From positions 1 to 42,811 of the forward strand of contig JAVBKX010000035.1 of assembly GCA_031553835.1 (NCBI GenBank): DNA of 42,811 nucleotides, given 5' to 3'. The notes under the pieces are model-generated. The model saw only the letters and a program-made list of their open reading frames with translations. It searched no databases and was not told the origin of the DNA. Both the position numbers and the translations under genes were made by a program. Position 1 is the stretch's first letter. Each line of letters starts with the position of its first letter. Source of the DNA: JAVBKX01 sp031553835 (GTDB taxonomy: Bacteria; Bacteroidota; Bacteroidia; Bacteroidales; Azobacteroidaceae). Below, in pieces: positions 1 through 9,134 of this stretch.

Positions 1-2
1 CT

Positions 3-794
3 TACAAAACCGATGAGCTGATTATTCTTGCCGGAAAAGCGGTAAAAGAAATGCCTGCCGTACATCGCCCTATTGTGCGTAGCACGCGTATGGGCGTGAA
101 TATCACCGAAAAAGGCATTTCCGGAAATTTGTTGAGCGACGCCATAGTTGAATATGGAAAAGAAAATCCAACTGTTTCCGACTTGCCTGATGTGGTTTCT
201 TACATTCAGAATAAAACGGAATTGACCCGTCAAACGGTTTTCGACATTATCCGCCGATCGGGGCGGATGAAGGATATTTTGGTGAATCCGCAACTGTTTA
301 TGGATAATGCGGTAAAAGCGATCAAAAACACCTTGTACGAGTTGATGATTGAGGGCATTCAATATGAAAAAATCGGCAATAAGTTTTATGAAATGACCTT
401 ATTTGATGATGCTGATTTTGAAATTTATTTGGATCATTTTACTCATACTGTAAAAGACCCCGACAAAACCATTTACGAAAACTATATTCCACTCGATTCT
501 TCTGTCGAAAGCCAATTTGCACAAGACTGTGAAACCAGCGAAAACATTGAATTTTATTTCAAATTGCCAAATTGGTTCAAAATCCCCACGCCAATTGGAA
601 ATTATAATCCCGACTGGGCAGTAATCTTCAAAGGCGAAACGAAAATCTACTTCATAGCCGAAACCAAAGGCGAAAATCAGGAATTGCGCGGCAGCGAATC
701 CCTGAAAATCAAGTGCGGGAAAGCACATTTTGAAAAATTTGAAGAGGTGGTATATAAGCAGGCATCATCGGTGGTAGAATTAAGCAATATCTAA
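3..794 (+). CDS. Type III restriction endonuclease subunit (Res), C-terminal part, cut by window edge
   Basis: The reading frame is open from the left edge, so only the last ~263 residues are visible. Type III Res subunits combine an SF2 translocase with a C-terminal PD-(D/E)xK nuclease and cut DNA together with a Mod methylase. The nuclease motif is visible: NPDW (bases 606-617, Asp as metal ligand) and, about 16 residues later, AETKGE with the ExK pair (Glu at 660-662, Lys at 666-668). The segment before it fits the region between helicase and nuclease. The helicase motifs and any mod gene would lie left of the window. The frame ends in a normal stop, with no sign of decay. Identification rests on the NPDW...ETKG signature and the general pattern. 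Confidence 0.85.
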   Translation, partial: YKTDELIILAGKAVKEMPAVHRPIVRSTRMGVNITEKGISGNLLSDAIVEYGKENPTVSDLPDVVSYIQNKTELTRQTVFDIIRRSGRMKDILVNPQLFMDNAVKAIKNTLYELMIEGIQYEKIGNKFYEMTLFDDADFEIYLDHFTHTVKDPDKTIYENYIPLDSSVESQFAQDCETSENIEFYFKLPNWFKIPTPIGNYNPDWAVIFKGETKIYFIAETKGENQELRGSESLKIKCGKAHFEKFEEVVYKQASSVVELSNI

Positions 795-994
795 AAATTT
801 TCTACAATGCCGTTATTCCCGAAGGCACGGCCGATGGATGGCTATGGCGCAATTACAAATTATATTTACTGCTCAGTAAAAAATGTAAGCCGGAGATTGA
901 AACATAAATACAGGAAGATGACTATTTTTATTGATAACAGAAGATTTATGATGAAATTTTTTGTTGCGTTCACTTATAAATCCCGTATTTTTTC

Positions 995-1002
995 TAAGTT
1001 TG
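995..1002 (+). promoter_or_regulatory. Candidate -7 box (TAAGTTTG) for xseB-ispD
   Basis: TAAGTTTG matches the Bacteroidota -7 consensus TAnnTTTG and lies 27 bases before the xseB ATG. No TTTG or TTG is found at the ideal 19-21 base spacing, so the call rests on the -7 box only. Bases 795-1022 otherwise hold no convincing gene. Confidence 0.45.
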
Positions 1003-1028
1003 CAATGAAAACGATTTGAAAAGTGTCA

Positions 1029-1226
1029 ATGAAAAAAATAAGTTATAATGAGGCATATTCCCGCTTGCAGGAAATATTAAACCTGATTGAAGACAACCAA
1101 CTGGATGTGGATCAATTAAGCGAGAAGTTGAAAGAAGCTGCAACTCTGCTGAAACTGTGCAAGGAAAAATTATTTGTCGCCAATGAGGAGACGAAGAAAA
1201 TTTTGGATGAAATGGAAGGAGTATGA
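1029..1226 (+). CDS. xseB: Exodeoxyribonuclease VII small subunit
   Basis: This 65-residue, highly charged helical protein matches XseB, which with XseA forms exonuclease VII, an enzyme that degrades single-stranded DNA from both ends. The N-terminal pattern SYNEAYSRLQEILNLIE followed by LSEKLKEAATLLKLCKEKL is typical of the family, whose members are about 60-85 residues. ATG at 1029 is chosen; an in-frame GTG two codons upstream (1023) is possible. The stop overlaps the ispD start as ATGA (1223-1226), indicating translational coupling. xseA is not in the window. A -7 promoter box lies just upstream. Confidence 0.9.
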   Translation: MKKISYNEAYSRLQEILNLIEDNQLDVDQLSEKLKEAATLLKLCKEKLFVANEETKKILDEMEGV

Positions 1227-1924
1227 AAAAATATGCGATCATTGTAGCTGGCGGAAAAGGTTTGCGAATGGGAACCGGACTTCCTAAACAATTTCTTTCT
1301 TTGCGAGGACTACCTGTTTTAATGCATACTTTAACTGCTTTTCATGTGTACGATCCTGATCTTTCTATCTTGTTGGTATTGCCGCGCAAACATCAGGATT
1401 ACTGGAAAAATTTATGCGATAAATATAATTTTACAATTCAACATCAGGTAGTGGATGGCGGCGAAACTCGTTTTCATTCTGTAAAAAATGGAGTGGAAGC
1501 CATTTGGGGTGCTGGGAGCAGGGAACAGGATGCTGGTGAGGATGAGGTTTTGATTGCGATACATGATGGAGTAAGACCATTAGTATCGAAAGAAATTATA
1601 GGCCGCTGTTTTGATAACGCTGCAAAAAACGGAGGAGCTTATCCTGTCATTCCTGTAACAGATACGTTGCGAATGAAAACCGATTCGGGAAGTATTACAG
1701 TAGATCGTACATCCTATTTTTTGGTGCAAACTCCTCAGGTATTTCAAAGCGGGATTTTATTGGAAGCGTTCAGGCAACCCTATTCAGAATCTTTTACTGA
1801 CGATGTTTCTGTGGTGGAATCATTAGGAAAATATACCATAATACCCGTTGAAGGAGAAAAAAACAACCTGAAAATTACCACGCCATTTGATTTGCTGATT
1901 GCAGAATCTCTTTTAGACTTTTGA
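1223..1924 (+). CDS. ispD: 2-C-methyl-D-erythritol 4-phosphate cytidylyltransferase
   Basis: IspD transfers CMP from CTP to 2-C-methyl-D-erythritol 4-phosphate in the cytoplasmic MEP (non-mevalonate) isoprenoid pathway. The glycine-rich CTP-binding loop GGKGLRMGTGLPKQF is at residues 10-24, with the Arg and Lys typical of the active site. AIHDGVRPLVS, TDTLRMK and FTDDVSVVE follow in family order. The length of 233 residues is normal. The gene overlaps xseB by four bases. RecG follows after a 64-base AT-rich gap with no clear terminator, so the three genes may share a transcript. Confidence 0.95.
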   Translation: MKKYAIIVAGGKGLRMGTGLPKQFLSLRGLPVLMHTLTAFHVYDPDLSILLVLPRKHQDYWKNLCDKYNFTIQHQVVDGGETRFHSVKNGVEAIWGAGSREQDAGEDEVLIAIHDGVRPLVSKEIIGRCFDNAAKNGGAYPVIPVTDTLRMKTDSGSITVDRTSYFLVQTPQVFQSGILLEAFRQPYSESFTDDVSVVESLGKYTIIPVEGEKNNLKITTPFDLLIAESLLDF

Positions 1925-1988
1925 GTTTGTTATCCTCCAATTCTTAATTTTGTAATTTTTTCATTCTTTTATTTTTTTCATTCAATCA

Positions 1989-4085
1989 ATGGATTTAGGT
2001 ACTCAAAATATCATGTATCTTCCGGGAGTCGGCCCCAAAAAAGCAGAAGTGCTTCGATTGGAAATCCGGGTTACTTCGTGGGAAGATATGTTATATTATT
2101 TTCCTTACAAATATGTTGATCGTAGTCGTACCTATAAAATCCGGGAAATAAACGGTACCATGCCTTATATTCAATTGAAAGGAAAAATTCATCATTTTGA
2201 ATCGATAGGAGAAGGTCGTGCCCGCCGGATGACCGCTTTGTTTTATGATGATACCGGAAGCGTGGAATTGGTTTGGTTTAAAGGCTTGAAAGCGATTCCC
2301 AATATGTATAAAATCGGGACAGAGTACATTCTTTTCGGAAAACCGACTTTATTTGGCAGTCGCATGAATATCGCCCATCCTGAATTGGAGACCGAAGACA
2401 AATTTTTGAATAAAGAATCGGGAGTACAGGGCCAGTATAATACGACGGAAAAAATGAAGAATGCATTTTTGCATTCCCGCGCGATACAAAATATTATTAC
2501 ATCCATTTTTGAAAACTATAAAGGGAAAATTCCCGAAACGTTGAATGCGGAAATTCTTCAAAAAGCTCATTTAATCCCATTGGATGAGGCTTTGCATAAT
2601 ATTCATTTTCCTCAATCGCCCCAGTTGTTGCAACATGCCCGGTACCGGTTAAAATTTGAAGAACTGTTTTATATACAATTGAATATATTGCAAGTGACGA
2701 AATATCGTCAACACCGGTTGGGCGGTTTTATTTTTAGCACTGTCGGAAATTATTTCAATGACTTTTATCGACTCAATCTTCCATTTGAACTGACAAACGC
2801 TCAAAAAAAAGTGATCAAAGAAATCAGGCAGGATGTAAATAACGGGCGCCAAATGAACCGCTTATTACAGGGAGATGTAGGAAGCGGGAAAACATTGGTA
2901 GCATTGATGTCTATGCTGATCGCCTTAGACAATGGTTATCAGGCTGCCATGATGGCTCCTACGGAAATTTTGGCTGCCCAACATTATGAAACCATAAAAG
3001 AAATGGTTTTTGGCTTGAATGTGGAAGTACGGTTACTCACCGGATCTACTAAAAAGAAAGAACGGGAAGAATTGCTTCCAGCCATTCAGAATAGAACCGT
3101 ACAAATATTGATTGGAACACATGCATTGATCGAAGATACGGTGTCTTTTGGTAATTTAGGACTCGTTGTAATTGACGAACAACACCGTTTTGGAGTCGCT
3201 CAACGGGCACGGCTTTGGTCGAAAAACAATTTACCACCTCATGTGTTAGTGATGACAGCCACACCGATTCCCCGTACATTGGCCATGACATTATATGGAG
3301 ATCTGGATGTTTCGGTGATTGATGAATTACCTCCCGGGCGTAAACCGATCAAAACGCTGCACATGTACAGCGCCAAGCGGACCAACTTATATGATTCCGT
3401 ACGGAAACAGTTGCAAGAAGGACGTCAGGTATATATTGTGTATCCGTTGATAGAGGAAAGCGAAAAAATGGATTTGAAAAATCTGAGCACGGGTTTTGAA
3501 CATACCAGGGAAATTTTTCCAGAATACGAAGTATGTATGGTGCATGGAAAAATGAAACCTGTGGAAAAAGATGCCGAAATGCAAAAATTTGTTACCGGAC
3601 AGGCTCGGATTATGGTAGCGACTACAGTGATCGAAGTGGGAGTGAATGTGCCCAATGCTTCGGTTATGATTATTGAAAATGCCGAACGGTTTGGACTTTC
3701 CCAATTACATCAGTTACGTGGTCGGGTAGGGCGGGGCGCCGATCAATCGTATTGTATCTTGTTGACCAACTATGAGCTGGCTGAAAATACGCGTAAAAGA
3801 TTGGCTATCATGACCGAAACCAATGATGGCTTTGTGATTGCCGAAGAAGATTTAAAGCTGCGTGGCCCTGGAGATATTGATGGAACACAACAAAGTGGAG
3901 TTGCTTTTGATCTGAAAATCGCCGATTTAGCACGAGACGGGCAGGTGCTTAGCCTGGCTCGCGATATAGCAATGGAAATCCTGGAGCAGGATCCCGAGTT
4001 ACAGGAATCGCGGCATACCATTCTCCGTTATCGGTTGAAAAAATTGAATGAAGATCGCCAAATGGGTTGGTTTATGATCAGTTGA
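1989..4085 (+). CDS. recG: ATP-dependent DNA helicase RecG
   Basis: RecG is a double-stranded DNA translocase that regresses stalled forks and processes branched recombination intermediates. The 698 residues show an N-terminal wedge/OB region that includes YLPGVGPKKAEVL. The SF2 motor follows: Walker A GDVGSGKT (about residues 295-302), the DEQH Walker B (about 395-398), TATPIPRTLAMT, and the late motifs TTVIEVGVNVPNA and QLRGRVGRG. The C-terminal RecG segment (RGPGDIDGTQQSG) is present. The start at 1989 gives the usual family beginning. The last eight bases overlap the convergent IMPACT-family gene, so the two transcripts run into each other with no terminator between. Confidence 0.97.
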   Translation: MDLGTQNIMYLPGVGPKKAEVLRLEIRVTSWEDMLYYFPYKYVDRSRTYKIREINGTMPYIQLKGKIHHFESIGEGRARRMTALFYDDTGSVELVWFKGLKAIPNMYKIGTEYILFGKPTLFGSRMNIAHPELETEDKFLNKESGVQGQYNTTEKMKNAFLHSRAIQNIITSIFENYKGKIPETLNAEILQKAHLIPLDEALHNIHFPQSPQLLQHARYRLKFEELFYIQLNILQVTKYRQHRLGGFIFSTVGNYFNDFYRLNLPFELTNAQKKVIKEIRQDVNNGRQMNRLLQGDVGSGKTLVALMSMLIALDNGYQAAMMAPTEILAAQHYETIKEMVFGLNVEVRLLTGSTKKKEREELLPAIQNRTVQILIGTHALIEDTVSFGNLGLVVIDEQHRFGVAQRARLWSKNNLPPHVLVMTATPIPRTLAMTLYGDLDVSVIDELPPGRKPIKTLHMYSAKRTNLYDSVRKQLQEGRQVYIVYPLIEESEKMDLKNLSTGFEHTREIFPEYEVCMVHGKMKPVEKDAEMQKFVTGQARIMVATTVIEVGVNVPNASVMIIENAERFGLSQLHQLRGRVGRGADQSYCILLTNYELAENTRKRLAIMTETNDGFVIAEEDLKLRGPGDIDGTQQSGVAFDLKIADLARDGQVLSLARDIAMEILEQDPELQESRHTILRYRLKKLNEDRQMGWFMIS

Positions 4086-4677
4086 AGTGGACGACTTCTT
4101 CATGGGAAATGTCTGAAAGACGTTGTTTCAGTTTGGCAGTTTCATTTCGTGCAACTCTAAGCACCATAGTACATTGCATTTCCAATTGTTGGGAAACAAT
4201 ACGTACATTTTCCTCTTTCACAATCCGCATCACTTTATCCATCACCGGATAATCAAATGAAATACTGATTTCTTCCTCTTCCACTTTTTCGATGATGACA
4301 ACATTTGCGATAGCATCTTGAGCTGCAGCCCGATAAGCGACAATTAATCCTCCTGTGCCGAGTTTTACACCACCGAAATAGCGGACAACTATAATCAGGA
4401 TATTAGTTAATCCATTCGATTGAATAACTCCTAAAATCGGTTTTCCGGCGGTAGAAGATGGTTCGCCGTCATCATTTACGCGAAATACAGCTTTGTCCGC
4501 CCCCAACATGTATGCCCAGCAAACATGCCGGGCATCATAATATTTTTTTCGGAACGTTTCAATCCATGCTAATGCATCCTCTATTGTTTCTACCGGAAAA
4601 GCAAAAGACAGAAATTTGCTTCGTTGTTCCGTAATATAACCTTCAGAAGGTTGAGATATGGTTTTGTAAGATGACAA
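4078..4677 (-). CDS. IMPACT/YigZ family protein (UPF0029)
   Basis: The 199-residue product matches the YigZ/IMPACT family. YSKF-like RSKFLSFAFPV near residue 20, DDGEPSSTAGKPIL near 75 and VVRYFGGVKLGTGGL near 97 are the family signature. A smaller C-terminal domain (DUF1949-like) follows. Eukaryotic IMPACT modulates translational stress signalling; the bacterial role is not settled, and no function is assigned here. The start lies eight bases after the stop of the DUF1015 gene, so the two are probably cotranscribed. The 3' end overlaps recG by eight bases in convergent orientation. Confidence 0.9.
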   Translation of the reverse strand: MSSYKTISQPSEGYITEQRSKFLSFAFPVETIEDALAWIETFRKKYYDARHVCWAYMLGADKAVFRVNDDGEPSSTAGKPILGVIQSNGLTNILIIVVRYFGGVKLGTGGLIVAYRAAAQDAIANVVIIEKVEEEEISISFDYPVMDKVMRIVKEENVRIVSQQLEMQCTMVLRVARNETAKLKQRLSDISHEEVVHFN

Positions 4678-4685
4678 TCCTATAC

Positions 4686-5930
4686 TTAACCCAATTTATG
4701 AATAATCAGTCCCGACCGCAACTTCGGTTCAAACCAGGTAGTTTTGGGAGGCATAATATTTCCCGAATCAGCAATATCGATCAATTGTTTCATCGAAACC
4801 GGATATAAAGCCAACGCCGCTTTCATTTCCCCGCTATCAACCCGGCGTTTCAGTTCGTCCAATCCGCGCAGTCCGCCAACGAAATCAATTCGTTTTTCAG
4901 TCCGCAAATCCTTCATTCCCAACAATTTATCCAAAATTAAATCGGAAGAAATTGTAACATCCAGCACGCCGATCGGATCATGATCGTTGTAAGTGCCCGG
5001 TTTGGCAGTCAAAGAATACCAATTACCCTCAAGATACAGCGAAAAATTATGTAAGGCTTGCGGATGATAAATAGCTTCGCCTTTCTTTTCTACTGTGAAA
5101 TTATTGGATAACGCCTGCAAAAAAGCATCCGAATTCATTCCATTCAAATCTTTTACCACCCGATTGTAATCCATAATTTTTAATTGATTATCAGGAAAAC
5201 AAACAGCCAGAAAGAAGTTGTATTCTTCCCGACCGGTATGATTCGGATTTTGGCGGGCTTTTTCTGCACCTACCAATGCCGCAGCGGCAGTGCGGTGGTG
5301 CCCGTCGGCAATATATAAATAAGGAATCGAAGCAAAAATTTCCGTAATCTGACGGATTTGATCCGGATTATTAATGATCCAAAAACGATGGCCGAAGTGA
5401 TCGGAAGAGACAAAATCATATTCAGGAACACCTTGAGTAACGGTTGCCACGATCTGATCCAATTCTTTATTATCGGGATATGCGAAGAAAACGGGTTCAA
5501 TGTTGGCATTGTTAATACGGACGTGTATCATTCGGTCTTCTTCTTTATCTTTACGGGTTAATTCATGTTTTTTGATCACTCCCGACAGATAATCCTGCAC
5601 ATTGGCGCAAACCACCAGACCGTATTGCGTATGATTTACCATCGTTTGGGCATATACATAATACAGTTCCTGTTCATCTTGTTTAAGCCAGCCTTTATCC
5701 TGAAATTTTTTGAAATTTTCGACAGCCTTATCGTACACAGGTTGTGAATGTTCGTCCGTACCGGCAGGAAAATCAATTTCAGGCTTGATAATGTGATATA
5801 ACGATTTTTTATTTCCCTTAGCTTCTTCCCGGGCTTCTTCCGAATTCAAAACATCATAAGGTCGTGATGCAACTTCTGTCGCAAATTCTTTTGGAGGACG
5901 GAGTCCTTTGAACGGTTTAATAAGTGCCAT
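4686..5930 (-). CDS. DUF1015 family protein
   Basis: This 414-residue protein belongs to DUF1015, a widespread bacterial family of uncertain biochemical role. The start MALIKPFKGLRPP followed by SRPYDVLNSEEAR is highly characteristic. Further conserved stretches are YIADGHHRTAAAAL in the middle and FVGGLRGLDELKRRVDSG near the C-terminus. The ATG at 5930 is chosen because the family begins there; a frame extension to 5957 would add nine untypical residues and would cover the -7 box. No signal peptide or membrane segment is seen. The IMPACT-family gene follows eight bases downstream. Confidence 0.92.
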   Translation of the reverse strand: MALIKPFKGLRPPKEFATEVASRPYDVLNSEEAREEAKGNKKSLYHIIKPEIDFPAGTDEHSQPVYDKAVENFKKFQDKGWLKQDEQELYYVYAQTMVNHTQYGLVVCANVQDYLSGVIKKHELTRKDKEEDRMIHVRINNANIEPVFFAYPDNKELDQIVATVTQGVPEYDFVSSDHFGHRFWIINNPDQIRQITEIFASIPYLYIADGHHRTAAAALVGAEKARQNPNHTGREEYNFFLAVCFPDNQLKIMDYNRVVKDLNGMNSDAFLQALSNNFTVEKKGEAIYHPQALHNFSLYLEGNWYSLTAKPGTYNDHDPIGVLDVTISSDLILDKLLGMKDLRTEKRIDFVGGLRGLDELKRRVDSGEMKAALALYPVSMKQLIDIADSGNIMPPKTTWFEPKLRSGLIIHKLG

Positions 5931-5954
5931 AATTTCAAGATTAAAAACAGGGAA

Positions 5955-5962
5955 CAAAGTTA
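5955..5962 (-). promoter_or_regulatory. Candidate -7 box (TAACTTTG) for the DUF1015 gene
   Basis: On the minus strand TAACTTTG fits TAnnTTTG and lies 25 bases before the DUF1015 ATG. The position expected for the -33 box falls inside the TGAGAAT tandem repeat and shows no TTTG. The repeat may therefore have replaced or displaced the upstream element. Confidence 0.45.
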
Positions 5963-5970
5963 ATGTAAAT

Positions 5971-5998
5971 TGAGAATTGAGAATTGAGAATTGAGAAT
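5971..5998. repeat. Four perfect tandem copies of the heptamer TGAGAAT
   Basis: Four exact head-to-tail copies (5971, 5978, 5985, 5992) lie between the M23 peptidase gene and the DUF1015 gene. About 25 bases to the right, 6021-6053 holds a related, partly inverted stretch (ACTCTCAACTCTTAGTTCTC and onward). The same heptamer recurs at 35164-35184. Confidence 0.9.
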
Positions 5999-6032
5999 TT
6001 TTTTATACCCAAATGAATCCCACTCTCAACTC

Positions 6033-7268
6033 TTAGTTCTCCACTCTCAACTTGAGCTTCAACACAGAGCTGATCGAATCAAATTCTACTTTATTCTGTT
6101 CGTGAATAGGTTCAACAGGAGGAGATTCAATGGTGAGCGGATTGACCGGACTATTGTTTTTCCAAACCCGGAAATCCAAATGCGGGCCGGTAGATAAACC
6201 GGTACTTCCGACATAACCAATGATTTGTCCTTGGCTCACCCTTCCTCCTTCGCGAATATTACTGGCAAATTTGGAAAGATGAAGATAAGCAGTAGTATAA
6301 ACGCCATTGTGACGGATTTTGATGGTATTTCCACCGCCACCTTTATAACCCTTTTCGACTACAGTCCCGTCTCCGATCGACATTACGGGCGTTCCTGTCG
6401 GCGCGGCATAATCTACACCGGTATGGGGACGTACAATGCGCAATACAGGATGTTTCCGGGCGTATGAAAAATGAGAAGAAATGCGGGAAAATTGCAGCGG
6501 AGCTTTTAAAAAAGCCCGTTTTAGGTTATTTCCTTGCTCGTCCCAATAGCTGCTTATGCTATCTTGTTCATAATAAAATGCATAATGGTTTTTATCGGAA
6601 TGATAAAAATTGGCTGCATGAATTCGTCCGATTCCAACATAAGTAGTATCTACATAAATTTCATCATAATACACAGTAAAACGGTCGCCTGGTTGTAACC
6701 CGAAAAAATCGATCGTCCAGGCGTAGATCTCCGACAACTGCAATCCCAGGTTAATATCAATCCCGTTTTCGACTGTAGCATTCCACAACGATGATTTAAT
6801 TTCAGCATGAGCCGTTTTCGTTTTCAGTACAATTTCTTTTTCCCCATTGTAAACCGTAAAGGTATCTTTCAAACAAAAGACAGTGTATTTGAGCGGACTT
6901 TTTTCATAAACAAAATAACACAGTGCACTGTCGGGACGAGAATAGAATGCTTTATATGTATTTCCTACTCTGATATTGCGGGCGTCAAATTCGGTTTTAT
7001 CCAACATGCCGGCCTGGCCTACCTGCAATGGTGTAGCTCCCAATGACTGCAAAATAGGAGCTAACAAATCATTCTTCTGTACTGTAAATGTTTCTATGTA
7101 AAAATAATCGACCGGAATGTCGTATTCTGTAGTGATGACTGGTTCCGGTATGGGTTCGATCTCATCAGTAGCATGTAACTGATGAGAAATATAATACCAA
7201 AATCCAAAAACAATGAGTGTGATAATCCCGGCGAAGATATAAAAATACCTTCTGCTATGTTTTTTCAT
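6033..7268 (-). CDS. M23 family metallopeptidase, membrane anchored
   Basis: The 411-residue protein has one N-terminal transmembrane segment (about residues 8-27) after a basic start, so the rest should be periplasmic. M23 enzymes cut peptidoglycan cross-bridges, or act as inactive activators in some members. The C-terminal LytM domain (about 265-380) shows PHTGVDYAAPTGTPV (H282, D286 as zinc ligands), TAYLHL (H330) and TGPHLDFRV (H363). The usual HxH reads H-L-D, so the last zinc ligand is Asp365. The middle (about 55-250) resembles the long N-terminal extension of periplasmic M23 proteins. It lies 15 bases after lepA, probably in one transcript. The last codons and the stop fall inside a repeat-like element at 6021-6053. 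Confidence 0.93.
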   Translation of the reverse strand: MKKHSRRYFYIFAGIITLIVFGFWYYISHQLHATDEIEPIPEPVITTEYDIPVDYFYIETFTVQKNDLLAPILQSLGATPLQVGQAGMLDKTEFDARNIRVGNTYKAFYSRPDSALCYFVYEKSPLKYTVFCLKDTFTVYNGEKEIVLKTKTAHAEIKSSLWNATVENGIDINLGLQLSEIYAWTIDFFGLQPGDRFTVYYDEIYVDTTYVGIGRIHAANFYHSDKNHYAFYYEQDSISSYWDEQGNNLKRAFLKAPLQFSRISSHFSYARKHPVLRIVRPHTGVDYAAPTGTPVMSIGDGTVVEKGYKGGGGNTIKIRHNGVYTTAYLHLSKFASNIREGGRVSQGQIIGYVGSTGLSTGPHLDFRVWKNNSPVNPLTIESPPVEPIHEQNKVEFDSISSVLKLKLRVEN

Positions 7269-7283
7269 GGTGTCAATATGTTA

Positions 7284-9071
7284 TTAATCTAATTTTAATA
7301 CTGCCAAAAACGCTTTTTGAGGCACTTCAACATTACCGACCTGTTTCATCCGTTTTTTTCCTTCTTTTTGTTTTTCAAGCAGTTTCCGTTTTCGTGAAAT
7401 GTCACCGCCGTAACATTTGGCAGTTACGTCTTTCCGAACGGCTTTGATGGTCTCCCGGGCTACAATTTTTGCTCCGATGGCGGCTTGTACAGCTACGTCG
7501 AATTGTTGGCGGGGAATCAATTCTTTTAATTTTTCACACATACGCCGGCCAAAAGAAACAGCATTATCCATGTGCGTCAATGTCGAAAGGGCATCCACCT
7601 GTTCTCCATTCAGTAAAATATCCAATTTAACCAATTTGGATGGACGATAATCGTGCATGTGATAATCGAACGAAGCGTATCCTTTGGATATACTTTTCAA
7701 TTTATCGTAAAAATCAATAACGATTTCCCCCAATGGCAGGTCATAGATAATTTCCACCCGGTCGCCCGAAATATAATTTTGCCTCACTAATATCCCTCGT
7801 TTTCCCAAACATAAGGTCATAATCGGGCCAATATACGCTGTATTGGTAATGACAGAAGCCCGGATAAAAGGTTCATCGATGTGCTCGATTAATGTTGGGT
7901 CGGGCAATCCTGCCGGATTATGCACTTCGATGCAAGCCCCTTTTTTGTCATATACTTTATAGGATACGTTTGGAACGGTAGTGATCACATCCATATTGAA
8001 TTCCCTGTCCAACCGTTCCTGCACGAGTTCCATGTGCAGCAATCCCAGGAAACCGCAGCGGAATCCAAAGCCCAAAGCCACCGACGATTCCGGTTGAAAG
8101 GTAAGGGAAGCATCGTTTAGCTGTAATTTTTCCAACGAACTGCGGAGATTTTCAAAATCCTCGCTGTCAATCGGATACAATCCGGCGAATACCATAGGCT
8201 TCACTTCTTCAAATCCGGCAATGGCTTTATTACAAGGACGTTTTACATGGGTAATCGTATCACCCACTTTTACTTCTTTCGAAGTTTTAATCCCGGAAAT
8301 GATGTAACCAACATCGCCGCATGTCACTTCTTCACGAGGAGACATATCTAATTTTAAGATGCCGACTTCATCGGCATCGTATTCTTTTTCAGTGGCGACG
8401 AATTTGACCATATCGCCTTTCCTGATCGAACCGTTTACAATTTTGAAATATGCGATAATTCCCCGGAAAGCATTAAAAACCGAATCAAAAATCAAGGCTT
8501 GCAAAGGTGCATCGGGATCACCCTTAGGGGCTGGAACTTTTTCTATTACAGCATCCAGGATATCATATACCCCTTCTCCTGTTTTACCGCTGGCTCGCAG
8601 AATATTTTCGCGCGGACAGCCCAGGAGTTCCACGATCTGATCCTCTACTTCTTCGGGCATAGCGCTTGGCAAATCGATTTTATTGAGCACGGGAATAATC
8701 TCCAAATCGTGATCAATAGCCATATATAGATTGGAAATTGTTTGCGCTTGAATGCCTTGTGCTGCATCTACGATTAACAAAGCGCCTTCGCAAGCGGCAA
8801 TCGACCGGGATACTTCATACGAAAAATCGACATGCCCCGGAGTATCGATCAGGTTCAGGATATATTTTTCTCCTTTATAAACATATTCCATTTGGATCGC
8901 GTGGCTTTTGATCGTGATTCCCCGTTCACGTTCCAAATCCATATTGTCGAGTACTTGCGCTTGTAAATCTTTGCCGGCTACAGTTTGGGTATATTCTAAT
9001 AATCGGTCGGCTAATGTGCTTTTACCGTGATCTATGTGGGCAATAATACAAAAATTCCGGATGTGCTTCAT
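7284..9071 (-). CDS. lepA: Elongation factor 4 (LepA), ribosome back-translocating GTPase
   Basis: LepA is a ribosome-associated GTPase related to EF-G. The 595 residues are the usual length. G1 AHIDHGKST is at about residues 11-19, G3 DTPGHVDFSYEVSR near 77, and G4 NKID near 131. The EF-G-like domains follow, ending in the LepA-specific C-terminal domain with KAVRKDVTAKCYGGDISRKR. The start at 9071 gives the normal MKHIRNFCIIAHIDHG opening. It has a well-formed promoter 33-63 bases upstream and is followed closely by the M23 gene. Confidence 0.98.
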   Translation of the reverse strand: MKHIRNFCIIAHIDHGKSTLADRLLEYTQTVAGKDLQAQVLDNMDLERERGITIKSHAIQMEYVYKGEKYILNLIDTPGHVDFSYEVSRSIAACEGALLIVDAAQGIQAQTISNLYMAIDHDLEIIPVLNKIDLPSAMPEEVEDQIVELLGCPRENILRASGKTGEGVYDILDAVIEKVPAPKGDPDAPLQALIFDSVFNAFRGIIAYFKIVNGSIRKGDMVKFVATEKEYDADEVGILKLDMSPREEVTCGDVGYIISGIKTSKEVKVGDTITHVKRPCNKAIAGFEEVKPMVFAGLYPIDSEDFENLRSSLEKLQLNDASLTFQPESSVALGFGFRCGFLGLLHMELVQERLDREFNMDVITTVPNVSYKVYDKKGACIEVHNPAGLPDPTLIEHIDEPFIRASVITNTAYIGPIMTLCLGKRGILVRQNYISGDRVEIIYDLPLGEIVIDFYDKLKSISKGYASFDYHMHDYRPSKLVKLDILLNGEQVDALSTLTHMDNAVSFGRRMCEKLKELIPRQQFDVAVQAAIGAKIVARETIKAVRKDVTAKCYGGDISRKRKLLEKQKEGKKRMKQVGNVEVPQKAFLAVLKLD

Positions 9072-9103
9072 CTGAAAAGAATAAACAATTAAAAAAATGT
9101 ACG

Positions 9104-9134
9104 CAAAGATAGAGAATTCCCTTTAAATGACAAA
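9104..9134 (-). promoter_or_regulatory. lepA promoter, Bacteroidota type
   Basis: On the minus strand, TTTG (9131-9134), a 19-base spacer and TATCTTTG (9104-9111) fit the -33/-7 consensus exactly. The expected transcript start is about 25-28 bases before the lepA ATG. The -33 TTTG is also the U-tract of the terminator at 9134-9159. Confidence 0.8.

Noticed and set aside
807..1019. 70-codon plus-strand frame between the restriction gene and xseB
   Set aside because: No recognisable motif, odd composition (Lys, Phe and Tyr rich from AT-rich DNA), and it runs through the xseB -7 box.
3..1022. Right end of a mobile island carrying the restriction gene
   Set aside because: No integrase, terminal repeat or tRNA scar could be seen between the restriction gene and xseB, and the left side is outside the window.
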